In this document: one piece after another, positions 25,433-35,059 of the stretch
How the letters are laid out: each line of letters opens with the position of its first letter
Position numbering within the stretch: the stretch's first letter is position 1
Assembly: GCA_963677345.2 (NCBI GenBank)
Contig: CAXXLC010000012.1
Coordinates: forward strand, 310,001-374,000
Reading direction: 5' to 3'
From: Saccharicrinis sp963677345
Lineage (GTDB): Bacteria; Bacteroidota; Bacteroidia; Bacteroidales; Marinilabiliaceae
Length of the DNA stretch: 64,000 nucleotides
Made by a program: the position numbers and the translations under genes
The notes under the pieces: generated by a model
Database searches by the model: none
What the model was told of the DNA's origin: nothing
What the model saw: only the letters and a program-made list of their open reading frames with translations

Positions 25433-28400
25433 ATGAAGAGACGGTTACTTACAGTTTTATTGAACAGCTTATTTTTTGTTAGCCTGTTATCCCAAGGCTC
25501 TACAGTAGTATCTTATAGTCCTGCAGATAATGCAACAGATGTTGTAATGAGGCCTGATTTAACTATTAGTTTTAGTGAAAGCGTTACTGTTGGTTCCGGA
25601 TCTATAACTATACATAAATCCAGTGATAATAGTATTGTTGAAACAATTGATGTTACTGGTAGTCAGGTTAGCGGAGGCGGTACCTCACAAATTTTTATTG
25701 ATGTAAATCAATATCTTGAGCTTTCGACTGCGTATTATATACAAATTGAATTTGGTTGTTTTATTGGATACTCAGGTATTGGTGATAATAGCACATGGAA
25801 TTTTACTACAGCTGGAATTACAAAATCACTACAAAGAAAAATAACTGCCGATAATGGTTCTTCTTCTGATTATTTTGGAAAAAGTGTAGCAATGTCAGGA
25901 AATTATGCCATTGTAGGCTCTCCAAATAGTAATAATAATATAGGAAGTGCATATGTTTATGATATTACTACAGGTGAGGAGGTGTTTTATTTAACTCCCT
26001 CGGATGGTGCAGCTAATGATGGATTTGGAGAAAGCGTGGCAATATCTGGTAAATATGCTATTGTTGGAGCTCCAAATAAAAATTCTACTAAAGGTGCAAC
26101 ATATGTTTTTGATTTAAGTACTGATTCTGAATTATATAAATTTACAACTGATGACTTACTTGATGAAACTGCTTATGAAGGCGATTATTTTGGTTATAGT
26201 GTAGGAATATCTAGTGATTATATTGTTATAGGTGTATATGGATATTGGGATGTTTCAGCTGATGCATGCGGTTGTGTATTTGTTTATGAAACTGCAACAG
26301 GTCAATTTGTTGAAAAGTTGTTAGCAGAAGATAGGATGTCAGGTGATAGTTTTGGATCAAGTGTTTATATGTCTGGTAATTATGTGTTTGTAGGTGCTGA
26401 GAACGCACGAGTTTCAAGGGTTAAATATGGAGCAGCATATATGTTTGATCTTAATACAGGTAATCAGATGTATAAATGTGATACGGACGATCGTCAAGCT
26501 GGGGATTTATTTGGTGAAAGTGTATGTATTTCTAATAGCTATGCAATTGTAGGAGCGCCAAATAACAATAGTAATACAGGTGGGGTTTTTGTATATAACC
26601 TTAGTGATGGAAGTTTCTCACATAAAATAACAGCTTATGATGGAATCGCTAATGATGTGTTTGGATATAGTATTTCTGCAGTTGGAGATTATTTGATAAT
26701 AGGCGCTCATGGTGATGATAATTCTACAGGTAGCGCTTATGTTTATGATTTAACTACACAATCTTATTTAAATAAGATAACAGCTAATGACGGTAGTGGG
26801 TCCGATTATTTTGGTTGTAGTGTATCTATAGCTGGAGATTATGCTATTATAGGAGCATATGGCGATGATGGCGATGATGATAATGGTGAAAATAGTGGAA
26901 GTATTTACGTAGTTGATTATCTTTTAAAAGAAGGCTTATTAACCTGGGTAGGTGGTACGACTGGTTCTGAAAATTCATGGAATGCGACTACAAACTGGTT
27001 TCCAACATTGGTGCCAACGGCAACTGATGATATCATTATTCCTGCTACCGGCAATCAATTAATTGTAGATGCTGCTTATGGTTCAGATGAGCAGGTTAAT
27101 GATGTTAGTATCGAATCCGGTGCTACCTTAACTGTAGCTGCAAGTTCTGCATTAACCGTAAATGGTGATTTAAACAATGCAGGTAGTCTTCTTTTAGAAG
27201 CCAACAGGGAGGTTAATGAGCGTTCTGGTTCCTTAATAACTTATGGAACTGTGACTAACACCGGTACTATGACCTTATACCGAAATGTGAAAGAAAGTGG
27301 AATAGCAGCCAATGATTTTACCTGGCATTCAATTGGTATTCCGGTCGAAAGTACGCCTGCAGTTGACTTTTTTACTGGCGATTATATGTATGGTTATGTG
27401 GAGTCTACTAATGGATGGGGTAGTACTCCAACAACAGTTGAAAGAGGTACTGGTTACATACTAAAAACAGTCAATGGTGACAGGACTTATGAATTTACCG
27501 GAACTTTTAATAGTGGCGACTATTCTTATGATGTTGTCAATTCGGGTCCGGATAGTGAACACGGTTATAACTTTGTAAGTAATCCATACCCTTCTCAAAT
27601 TAATTTGGATAACCTTACACTGACAAATATCACTATGTTTTATGTTTGGGATCCTGAAACAAATACTTACCTGTCATACCAAATTGGTACTGGTGGTGAA
27701 CTAGGTAATATACTTGAATCTTGCCAGGGCTTTTTTGTAAAGGTTAGCAACAATTCTGCTACAGGTAATGTAACTTTTACCAATGATGCACGCATTTCTA
27801 CTATATCAGGAAGTTCACTAAAATCAACTTCAGTTTCGTCAATGCCTCGGATTACTATTAAAGTAACAAAAGATGAATACGAAGATGTACTTATGGTTAA
27901 CGAAACTGATATAGCCAATGAAGGATATAAACTTTTTAGTTTTAATCCTGATGCGCCCCAGATTTATGCCATCGATGATACTAAAGATTACTGTATATAC
28001 AATAAAAGTTTAATAACTGAAGATGATATTATTCCAATTGGTTTTAAAACGAATACTTCAGGAACATATACTGTTATTGTGGAAGAACAAAGCTTTGATG
28101 GATATGTAGCATTGGTTGATTTAAATACGCCACAAGTAATTCCTATTTCTGAAGGTACCAGTTTTAATATAGTACACAATGTTTCCAATAATGAGCAACG
28201 TTTTAATCTGGTATTTAAACCAACAGGTACTACAGCGGTTAATAATACAGAAGAATGCAATGTAAAAATATATAGCATTGATAACAATGTTATGATTAAA
28301 TCAACAGATATCTTTGATTACACCATTTATACTTTAGATGGAAAGACAGTGAAAATTGGAGAAGGCAAACAAGGAACAGAAAACGTTTCAGTGAACAATG

Positions 28401-28465
28401 GTCTTTATCTTGTTAAAGTAACAAGCAATAACATAGTGTTAACTCAAAAAGTGTGGGTTAAATAA
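25433..28465 (+). CDS. T9SS-secreted seven-repeat FG-GAP-like propeller protein
   Basis: A 1010-aa surface or secreted protein. Signal peptide 1-20, then an Ig-like Big_5 domain (~23-130, SPADNATDVVMRPDLTISFS). Next come seven FG-GAP-like units (~140-500), each with D-x-FG-x-SV-x-(S/A)-G-x-YAIVGAP, enough for one seven-blade propeller. A WVGGTTGSENSWNATTNW segment starts near 505, followed by a GDLNNAGSLLLE-type repeat strand region. The last ~70 residues are a type IX secretion sorting tail (TIYTLDGKTVKIGEG..., NGLYLVKVTSNN, ...KVWVK). It is the first gene of an operon that continues with the PID-CTERM protein and exosortase. Binding or adhesion is a reasonable guess; the ligand is unknown. 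Confidence 0.85.
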   Translation: MKRRLLTVLLNSLFFVSLLSQGSTVVSYSPADNATDVVMRPDLTISFSESVTVGSGSITIHKSSDNSIVETIDVTGSQVSGGGTSQIFIDVNQYLELSTAYYIQIEFGCFIGYSGIGDNSTWNFTTAGITKSLQRKITADNGSSSDYFGKSVAMSGNYAIVGSPNSNNNIGSAYVYDITTGEEVFYLTPSDGAANDGFGESVAISGKYAIVGAPNKNSTKGATYVFDLSTDSELYKFTTDDLLDETAYEGDYFGYSVGISSDYIVIGVYGYWDVSADACGCVFVYETATGQFVEKLLAEDRMSGDSFGSSVYMSGNYVFVGAENARVSRVKYGAAYMFDLNTGNQMYKCDTDDRQAGDLFGESVCISNSYAIVGAPNNNSNTGGVFVYNLSDGSFSHKITAYDGIANDVFGYSISAVGDYLIIGAHGDDNSTGSAYVYDLTTQSYLNKITANDGSGSDYFGCSVSIAGDYAIIGAYGDDGDDDNGENSGSIYVVDYLLKEGLLTWVGGTTGSENSWNATTNWFPTLVPTATDDIIIPATGNQLIVDAAYGSDEQVNDVSIESGATLTVAASSALTVNGDLNNAGSLLLEANREVNERSGSLITYGTVTNTGTMTLYRNVKESGIAANDFTWHSIGIPVESTPAVDFFTGDYMYGYVESTNGWGSTPTTVERGTGYILKTVNGDRTYEFTGTFNSGDYSYDVVNSGPDSEHGYNFVSNPYPSQINLDNLTLTNITMFYVWDPETNTYLSYQIGTGGELGNILESCQGFFVKVSNNSATGNVTFTNDARISTISGSSLKSTSVSSMPRITIKVTKDEYEDVLMVNETDIANEGYKLFSFNPDAPQIYAIDDTKDYCIYNKSLITEDDIIPIGFKTNTSGTYTVIVEEQSFDGYVALVDLNTPQVIPISEGTSFNIVHNVSNNEQRFNLVFKPTGTTAVNNTEECNVKIYSIDNNVMIKSTDIFDYTIYTLDGKTVKIGEGKQGTENVSVNNGLYLVKVTSNNIVLTQKVWVK

Positions 28466-28483
28466 AAGAATCGAATATAAAAT

Positions 28484-28705
28484 ATGAAGAAAATTGTAGT
28501 AATAGCAACAATTGTGCTTTTTGCATTTATAGCAGTAGAAAGTTTTGCTCAACCTGGTGGTGTTCCAGGAGGAACCGGCCCTGGTACGGATAATCAACCT
28601 GTTGGTGGTGCAAGCACTCCTATAGATGGAGGTGCAATTGCCCTATTGGCTGGTGGAGCTTTAATATTATACCGTAAATATATTACAAACAAAAAAGAAG
28701 AATAA
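28484..28705 (+). CDS. Very small PID-CTERM exosortase substrate
   Basis: A 73-aa protein. A signal peptide ends near residue 23 (SFAQ), followed by a Gly/Pro/Thr-rich stretch of about 30 residues (PGGVPGGTGPGTDNQPVGG). The C-terminus is a tripartite sorting signal: STPIDGG, a hydrophobic helix (AIALLAGGALILY) and a basic end (RKYITNKKEE). This matches the PID-CTERM type known from Bacteroidota. Processing would leave only ~30 residues. It lies 18 bases after the propeller gene and two genes before the exosortase, so it is the best candidate for that enzyme's dedicated substrate. The biological role is unknown. Confidence 0.8.
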   Translation: MKKIVVIATIVLFAFIAVESFAQPGGVPGGTGPGTDNQPVGGASTPIDGGAIALLAGGALILYRKYITNKKEE

Positions 28706-28759
28706 TAAAGATTATTATTTTCAAACAGAAGTTGGTTCTTTTGTTATAAATTAATAAAT

Positions 28760-29548
28760 ATGGCAAAACAAAACCAAAACCTGTTTATTAATACAACATT
28801 CCTTTTTCTCTCCTCCTGGTTAAGCATTAAGATGCTACTGATTATTAGTAAAATCGTTGTGGCCGGTATCTTTAATATTGAATGGATTTATAAAGGATAT
28901 ACTATTTTCCCCATTAGTTCGGAAAACTCAGGTGTGTGGACATACTTCTCTGTAATATTTTTCTTCTCTGTTGATTTTATTTTACTGCTAATTATATCTG
29001 CGATTTGTATTGCTTTTTTGTTTTTTAAGAAGATCAATAACAAGCAAAAAGAACTATACTTTTATTGGGTACTTATTTCTACCTTACTGATTTTATTTAG
29101 CGATGTTATTTCTAGCATTCTTTCCAAAACAAATTCCTTTTATTTATTCAATTGGTTGCATATTTCCTATTCCATTATGATTTTGACGGTAATGCCTATA
29201 TTTTTTATAGGAGTGGGTATTTTAGCCTGGTTGTGTTATCAATATTTAATTGCAATAACTACTAAAGTGGTATCAGAAAAAAACAATCAAATTTCTATTT
29301 CCACTTATAAGCTTTATACATCTGCAGGTATCATAGGCATACTTATATTGTATCTACCCTATTTATCCTCATTTAATAAATTTACCCAGGCAGAGTTTTT
29401 ATTGTCTATCGTTTTTGTGCTTTCCACTTCTTTAGTGAAGAAGATAAGAGGAAGGGAGATCAGTAAATTTCTCACGGGGAGAATAAAACCATTTTTTATT
29501 GCTGTTGCATCAGTTCTCTATGTTTTATTTTTACTTTTTACACAGTAA
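28760..29548 (+). CDS. Multi-spanning membrane protein of the exosortase operon
   Basis: A 262-aa protein with about seven hydrophobic segments (for example IKMLLIISKIVVAGIF, FFFSVDFILLLIISAICIAFL, VLISTLLILFSDVISSIL, MILTVMPIFFIGVGILAWL, LVLFLLFTQ at the end). No Cys-Arg-His exosortase triad and no motif I recognise. It ends 4 bases before the exosortase ATG, so the two are probably translated together. A partner in substrate processing or anchoring is inferred from position only. Confidence 0.7.
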   Translation: MAKQNQNLFINTTFLFLSSWLSIKMLLIISKIVVAGIFNIEWIYKGYTIFPISSENSGVWTYFSVIFFFSVDFILLLIISAICIAFLFFKKINNKQKELYFYWVLISTLLILFSDVISSILSKTNSFYLFNWLHISYSIMILTVMPIFFIGVGILAWLCYQYLIAITTKVVSEKNNQISISTYKLYTSAGIIGILILYLPYLSSFNKFTQAEFLLSIVFVLSTSLVKKIRGREISKFLTGRIKPFFIAVASVLYVLFLLFTQ

Positions 29549-29552
29549 TAAA

Positions 29553-30557
29553 ATGATAAAGGAACTCAAGCTGAATAAAAAACAATGGATAATTATAGGC
29601 GTATTAACTGTGCCTTTTCTACTTAGATTTATATCGTATCCAATATTTATTTCGGCATTAGAAGCGATTAATCAACATCTGTTAAATATAGCATCTCTTC
29701 TATTAGATACGCTGGGAGTTGAAGTAGAACCAGCTATTGATAAATTATTATTAAGAAAGGGATTTATAATCGAAATGCCTTATCCAAACCTGAATTTAAA
29801 GTTTATTGGAATTCTTTGTCTTATTATAATCAGTAATAAAAACTTCAAATATAAGAGTGTTGGATTATTTATTATTTGGGTTTTGATAGCTCATCTAACA
29901 AGAATAATAATTTGGGGTATTTTGGCCGAATATGGTAATACAGGCTATAGTTTTGAACATGATAAGATTTATCGAATCTTATTATGCTCATTTCCTGTAA
30001 TATTATATTGGAAAAATGTTAAAGCAGCAATTACCATAAAACAAAAAAATAACATTGAGAATATATTATTAAAGCTTTGCGTTATACTGTTGTTTTATAA
30101 TGTAATGTCTTTCTTAATACATAATATCGGAGATGGAGGACAAAGCATAAGGGATATTCTTGCAGATTGGATTCTTAATCTTTCAAAATATTCGTTGGAA
30201 TATTTAGGGTATAGTGTAGATATAGCTGGTAGAAGGGTTTTTAATTCACATACCTATATTTACATCTTGGATGGATGTATTGGAATTGATATTATACTTG
30301 TTTTCTGTGGGATATTTCTTTTTTACGAAACTATTAGTTGGCGATTGTTATTGTATTGTTTATCTGGAGTAGTACTTATATTTATATTAAATGCAATGCG
30401 TATTACCTATTTGTTTATTCATGTATCCGAGCATGGAAACGACTCTGCATTGTTTAATTTGCATCATGAATTATACAATACTTTTATCTATGCCTTTATT
30501 GTGACGTTGTGGTATTTGTGGTTTTTCTATTTTAAAAAGGAGGATAATAAGAGTTAA
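29553..30557 (+). CDS. Exosortase/archaeosortase family protein with an apparent N-terminal duplicate
   Basis: A 334-aa membrane protein. The C-terminal half carries the catalytic triad of exosortases: Cys in ILDGCIGID, Arg in NAMRITYLF and His in LHHELYNTF, in the right order and spacing. The N-terminal half has a parallel series (LLLDTLGVEVE, MPYPNLNLKFIG, HLTRIIIWG, AEYGNTGYSFEHDKIY) that matches the C-terminal SLEYLGYSVD, LDGCIGIDIIL, NAMRITYLF, SEHGNDSALFN-LHHELY. It keeps the Arg and His but lacks the Cys. ATG 29553 follows the upstream stop by 4 bases; an earlier in-frame start at 29499 overlaps that gene. The enzyme would cut PID-CTERM proteins such as the one at 28484. Confidence 0.8.
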   Translation: MIKELKLNKKQWIIIGVLTVPFLLRFISYPIFISALEAINQHLLNIASLLLDTLGVEVEPAIDKLLLRKGFIIEMPYPNLNLKFIGILCLIIISNKNFKYKSVGLFIIWVLIAHLTRIIIWGILAEYGNTGYSFEHDKIYRILLCSFPVILYWKNVKAAITIKQKNNIENILLKLCVILLFYNVMSFLIHNIGDGGQSIRDILADWILNLSKYSLEYLGYSVDIAGRRVFNSHTYIYILDGCIGIDIILVFCGIFLFYETISWRLLLYCLSGVVLIFILNAMRITYLFIHVSEHGNDSALFNLHHELYNTFIYAFIVTLWYLWFFYFKKEDNKS

Positions 30558-31224
30558 AGGGTGCTAAGGAGAAAGGTTAATGTTAAAAGGTTAAAACGTA
30601 GAACTGTTGATCTGATGATTTATTGCAAAGGAGGACGCTACAGATACACTAAGTACTCCGAAGAACGGGAGCAAGGGTGGTGGTGCGAAAGAGCTGGAAT
30701 TTGAGTAAGCAGTATTCAGTTCTCAGTTTTTAGACAGCAGTAATTATAAGACTAAAACCACTTTCCTGAATAATTATAGTTCTGATTTCTTCATTACATC
30801 CTTCAAATAGACGCATCTACAAATCAACGATTTAACAATTAAATTCCTAATTAATCATTTAATCCTTAATCATTCATCAATTCTTTGTGTACTTAGCATA
30901 AAAACTTTGCGACCTTTGCGGTTAAAATAATAAGTCAATAACGTAAAACAATTGTCCTTCAAATCAACAACTCGACGAATTGACAATTTAATAGTTAATT
31001 TTATCTATAATCCTGCTAATCAAGAAAAAGGCAAAGAGGCAAATGGGAGAGAATTTGAGTAAGCAGTTGTCAGTCTTCAGTTCTTAGTCAATAGTCAGTA
31101 GATTGCATCAGACAATAATGTATATTCTGAAAGTTATTAATATCTAATTCATACTCCGTCATTGCATCCATCAAATCAATACATCAACAGATTAACAATT
31201 AAACAATTAGATTCATCAATAATC
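30558..31224. other. Intergenic region, degenerate repeats, no gene
   Basis: Contains AATCAACGATTTAACAATTAAATTCC-type phrases, TTCAGTTCTCAGTTTTTAGACAGC twice in similar form (30716 and 31071), and CTTTGTGTACTTAGCATAAAAACTTTGCGACCTTTGCGG (30884), the same host-gene-free phrase as in the tandem array at 44.7 kb. No frame worth calling. Confidence 0.6.
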
Positions 31225-31518
31225 TTATTTTATACTATCAATATCTCTTTTATTAACAAAGAGGTAAGTAATATAAATATTGTCATTTTTTAGTTCGTAG
31301 AAAATAGAAGTATGTTTACTTAAAACAGCTTTTCTTAATCTTGTATTATACTCTGAAAGGGGAAATATATGTGGATTGGAACAGATTAAATTAATCTGCT
31401 TGCTTAATTTTGTTTTAAAAGCATTTACTTCTTTTTGAGTCCATTTGAATTGTAAGTAATCAATAATATCCTCTAAGTTATTAATGGCTTCATCAGTCCA
31501 GAATAACTTATAATCCAT
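31225..31518 (-). CDS. RelE/ParE family toxin
   Basis: A 97-aa protein with the family's layout: KLFWTDEAINNLEDIIDYLQ (first strand and helix), a helix KTKLSKQINLICSNPHIFPLS, and the C-terminal strands RKAVLSKHTSIFYELKNDNIYITYLFVNKRD. ParE-type proteins inhibit gyrase while RelE cuts mRNA at the ribosome. Residues here do not decide which. It overlaps the antitoxin gene by 11 bases, as such modules do. Confidence 0.82.
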   Translation of the reverse strand: MDYKLFWTDEAINNLEDIIDYLQFKWTQKEVNAFKTKLSKQINLICSNPHIFPLSEYNTRLRKAVLSKHTSIFYELKNDNIYITYLFVNKRDIDSIK

Positions 31519-31735
31519 ATCTTTTTTTCACTTCGTCATGAGGAATAACTTTCCCTTGATCTATATCATTTAGACCACGTTGAATACCATTTTTTTGATC
31601 ATCAGTTAAAAGATCCCACCAGTCATTACTTTCCTGAGTTGAATCCTTAACAACTTTTAGATATTCAATAGTCTCATCGTCTTCAAGCCTGGTCAACCAC
31701 TCAATTAACTCTAATTTTATAGCATCGTGTCCCAT
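31508..31735 (-). CDS. Antitoxin of the RelE/ParE module
   Basis: A 75-aa protein. The N-terminal half has IEWLTRLEDDETIEYLKVVKDST, and the tail NGIQRGLNDIDQGKVIPHDEVKKRYGL is the typical C-terminal segment of Bacteroidota antitoxins of this class (G-x-V-I-x-H-E-x-V). It starts with ATG 31735 and runs into the toxin. The antitoxin role follows from the overlap and this tail. Confidence 0.78.
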   Translation of the reverse strand: MGHDAIKLELIEWLTRLEDDETIEYLKVVKDSTQESNDWWDLLTDDQKNGIQRGLNDIDQGKVIPHDEVKKRYGL

Positions 31736-32063
31736 GAATATTTTTTATTAAAGTTACTATAATGTCTACAAATCAACAAATCAACAAATATGAATTAAGA
31801 TGAGAAAGATTTTAGTAATAAAAGTCTTCTGTTCTCAGTCTTCATAAAGCTGTACGATATAAGACCAAAAACGAATTTCCTGAATAATATTAATCCCTAA
31901 TCCATCACTGCATCCTTCAAATCGACGAATTAACAATTTGACAGTTAAATTCCCAATTAATCAACTAATCCATAATCCTTCATCAACTCAACAACTCGAC
32001 AAATCAACGATTTAACATATCAGTACTGCCTACTGATGACTGAACTCTGCCTACTGAATCCCG
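31736..32063. other. Intergenic region (328 bases), no gene
   Basis: AT-rich with ATCAACAAATCAACAAATATG, TCAACTCAACAACTCGACAAATC and ATCAGTACTGCCTACTGATGACTGAACTCTGCCTACTGA (an imperfect direct repeat near 32021-32055). I see no gene and no clear terminator for the Wzc-like gene that ends at 32064. Confidence 0.55.
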
Positions 32064-34451
32064 CTAACTCTTCCTAAACCTCCTCCTCAACTTATTTACC
32101 AATCCTTTCACTTCATAACTATCATCATAATAGCCTTTTCCGTAACCGTAATAACTTTTATAGCTATTTCCATATCCATTATAAACCGTATCATTAAGTA
32201 TAACTCCCGGATGTTTAAAATCTTCTTTATCCTTAAGCTGATTAATGTAGTTAATCTGTTTTTTATGACTATATCCCTGGCGAAGAACTGCAAGATTAAT
32301 ATCTGCATACTTGGCAATCAATAAGCCGTCAATAACCAATGTGATTGGGGCATTATCCAAAATGATATAATCGAATTCATTTTGAGCCTGATCAATAAAA
32401 TCTTTGAAAAGACCGTTGCCTATCAACTCTGATGGGTTAGGAGGAACAGGACCGGAATTAACATAAAATAAGTTTTCCTGATTTGTAGTACGAATAATAT
32501 CCTTAAAACTATCGTTACCAATTAAAAATGTAGACAATCCTTTGTCGTTTTCAACTTCAAAAACCTTGTGCAATTTTGGTTTACGAAGATCACAACCTAC
32601 CAGTAATACTTTTTTGTTATCCATGGCAAGTATGTTCGACAGGTTTAAGGCACAAAAGGTTTTTCCTTCTCCTGATATCATGGAGTGAATAGCAACAACC
32701 TTGGCGTCCTCATTATTTGCTATATATTGCAGATTAACTCTTAGTGCCCTGAATGTTTCTGCAATACCGGAACGAGGATACTTTTGAACCGGAATTTCTA
32801 TAGTATAGTTGTTGTGAGCAATTTCTGCTGTTATAGGTAATTTACAGTTTTTCTGTAATTCTTCAATGCTTTTAATTGAGTCATTAAAATAATCACTTAA
32901 AACAATTACCAAAAAAGGAATAGCTAAGCCGAGTATCAGACCAACCAGTGTATTTGTTGAGCCCTTTGGACCTGTTTGAACTACAGTTTCAATGCGTGCA
33001 GGATCTAATACATTAGCATCAGGTATATTAGATGCTCTGGTAATAGCTGCTTCAGCTCTTTTTTGTAATAAAAAAGTATATAATTCGTTATTTAAATCAA
33101 AACTACGTTTAATATTAATTAAATCCTGTTCTGTCTTGGGCAGACTTGCCAACTCCATTTTGCTGGTATTTAATTGATTCTTGATACTTTCAAGTTCAAT
33201 TTCAGAGTTATTAAGCAAATTTTTAATATTTTCTTCAAGCGATTTTATTGTATTAGAGATTTGTTCATTAACAGCAACTAAGGCAGGGTTCTTTTCTTTA
33301 GAAGTAGAGCTTAATGCAATTCTTTGACTATATAATTCTGCAAGTTTAACAACCTGAGCATTTAAACCGGCATCGGATATTCCTGCTACCGAAGGTGAAG
33401 CCATGAGTTTCATTTCTTCAGCATTCCCCATATATTCATGTAAATTCTTAAAATACTCAATCCTGCGTTCACTCATTTTCTTTTCGGTTTCTAACTCCTG
33501 CAATTTCTGTGCTACAATAGTAGCTTGCTGACTAAGGTTTACAATACCTTTCTCTGAGCGAAACTCAGTGAACATTTTTCCTGTTCTGTTTAATGAATCG
33601 ATAAGGCCTTCAAGTTGAGAGTCAATAAAACGAACCGTATTTTCGGCAGTGCGGTTTTTTTCATTCAAGCCATATTTTAAGTAAACATCAATCAACTTGT
33701 TCATATAGTCAACGCCTCGTTGTGCATTTCTTTCCTGAAGAGAAAGAATGATACCATCGGCACTTTCATTGGCCAGTTCTACCTGCAATCCATTGGCATA
33801 CGATTTAGTAAGGTAATCCAAATTATTGACTATAAAAAAATAAGTTCCTTTTGGATCTACTAGTGTATTATCATCTTTATAAATAGTTAAGTTAAAGTAC
33901 TCACTAGTCAATGGCTCACCAAATTTACCATCTAACGCTATATCTAATTTACTACCTGAAATAGTTACTTCAGAATTGAGTTTATAATTGTTATTATTTA
34001 AAGGTGTAATATATACAGGAACGTTCATTATATTCATAGAGTCCTGTATTAACACAGTCTTGTAAGGCGATATTTTATATAAATCAAAATCTTTAAAAAC
34101 ACCTTTCTGATACCAACTTACATCAATATTTAAATTTTGTAATGCCTGATGATGCAAAGTGTACGACCTCAGCATTAACATATGACTCTCTGCATTGGTC
34201 TTTGCTCCCATTTTGTATCCACTAAAAAAATTATCAACACTCATACTTTTATATTCGTTGTTGATAATAATAGATGCACTCATTTTATATATTACAGGAG
34301 ATCGCTTGGTTATTAGAATACCTATTCCCAGCCCCAAAAAACCAAAAATAATAAACCAATACCATTTGTTTAATAAGCGAAACAGAAATCCTTTTACATC
34401 GATTTCATCTCCCTTTTCCATGTATTCTAATATCTCGTTAATGTTTTGCAT
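32064..34451 (-). CDS. Wzc-like polysaccharide co-polymerase / tyrosine autokinase
   Basis: A 795-aa inner-membrane protein that sets chain length and energises export of capsule-type polysaccharide. N-terminal Wzz domain with a membrane segment WYWFIIFGFLGLGIGILI (~31-48), a long coiled-coil periplasmic region (~250-450), a second segment TLVGLILGLAIPFLVIVL (~505-522), then a cytoplasmic BY-kinase: Walker A GEGKT (594-598), A' LLVGCDLRKP and Walker B YIILDNAP. The end has nine Tyr in ~23 residues (757-779), the autophosphorylation cluster. It is separated from the Wza-like gene by the HepT/MntA module and repeats, but the set Wza-Wzc-Wzy-Wzx implies one pathway. Confidence 0.9.
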   Translation of the reverse strand: MQNINEILEYMEKGDEIDVKGFLFRLLNKWYWFIIFGFLGLGIGILITKRSPVIYKMSASIIINNEYKSMSVDNFFSGYKMGAKTNAESHMLMLRSYTLHHQALQNLNIDVSWYQKGVFKDFDLYKISPYKTVLIQDSMNIMNVPVYITPLNNNNYKLNSEVTISGSKLDIALDGKFGEPLTSEYFNLTIYKDDNTLVDPKGTYFFIVNNLDYLTKSYANGLQVELANESADGIILSLQERNAQRGVDYMNKLIDVYLKYGLNEKNRTAENTVRFIDSQLEGLIDSLNRTGKMFTEFRSEKGIVNLSQQATIVAQKLQELETEKKMSERRIEYFKNLHEYMGNAEEMKLMASPSVAGISDAGLNAQVVKLAELYSQRIALSSTSKEKNPALVAVNEQISNTIKSLEENIKNLLNNSEIELESIKNQLNTSKMELASLPKTEQDLINIKRSFDLNNELYTFLLQKRAEAAITRASNIPDANVLDPARIETVVQTGPKGSTNTLVGLILGLAIPFLVIVLSDYFNDSIKSIEELQKNCKLPITAEIAHNNYTIEIPVQKYPRSGIAETFRALRVNLQYIANNEDAKVVAIHSMISGEGKTFCALNLSNILAMDNKKVLLVGCDLRKPKLHKVFEVENDKGLSTFLIGNDSFKDIIRTTNQENLFYVNSGPVPPNPSELIGNGLFKDFIDQAQNEFDYIILDNAPITLVIDGLLIAKYADINLAVLRQGYSHKKQINYINQLKDKEDFKHPGVILNDTVYNGYGNSYKSYYGYGKGYYDDSYEVKGLVNKLRRRFRKS

Positions 34452-34696
34452 TATTTATAATAAACTAATTAGGACTTTACATAGAGCTATTTGCTTTTGG
34501 CTTTTAGCTGTTTTTTTGTTATTGTCGAGTTGTTGATTTGTCTAATTGTTGATTTGTTGTAAAAATGATTGGAGTTTATGCTGTGCTCTCTGTTAGCGAA
34601 TAACGGCGAACTCATAACCTCTACCTCAAATAATCTTTTAACCTAATAACCTATTGCCTTATTTTACCCGGATCTCATTTTTATTTCTTGGTATTA

Positions 34697-35059
34697 TTAT
34701 TGCAAATTGTCATTATTTTCGTAGATATTGATGATTGCTCTAAGCCATTCAATTAAATTATTTAAGTAACCTGTAATAATCTCCCACACGATTTCGTAAT
34801 CAATTCCAAAATATTCATGGACTATTCTATTTCTAAAACCTCTGATTCTGTTCCATTCTATTTCAGGATTACTATCTCTAAAATCTGGATCTATACGATT
34901 CGCAACTTCTCCTATAATTTTAAAATTACGTACAACAGCATCAATAGTTTTATCGTCTGATAAAAAGGAATCATAATTACAGTCTTTGGTATAGCGTTTA
35001 ATTTTTAGTGCAGATTGTAACATATCATCCAAAAGTAATAGTGTATCTCTCTTAGACAT
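34697..35059 (-). CDS. hepT: HepT-like HEPN RNase toxin (DUF86)
   Basis: A 120-aa four-helix HEPN protein. The catalytic motif RX4H followed by YF is present in GFRNRIVHEYFGID (about residues 74-87). The partner nucleotidyltransferase gene overlaps by 8 bases. In HepT/MntA systems the HEPN is a toxin RNase neutralised by AMPylation of the conserved Tyr in RX4HXY by MntA, and that Tyr is present here (HEY). Confidence 0.88.
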   Translation of the reverse strand: MSKRDTLLLLDDMLQSALKIKRYTKDCNYDSFLSDDKTIDAVVRNFKIIGEVANRIDPDFRDSNPEIEWNRIRGFRNRIVHEYFGIDYEIVWEIITGYLNNLIEWLRAIINIYENNDNLQ

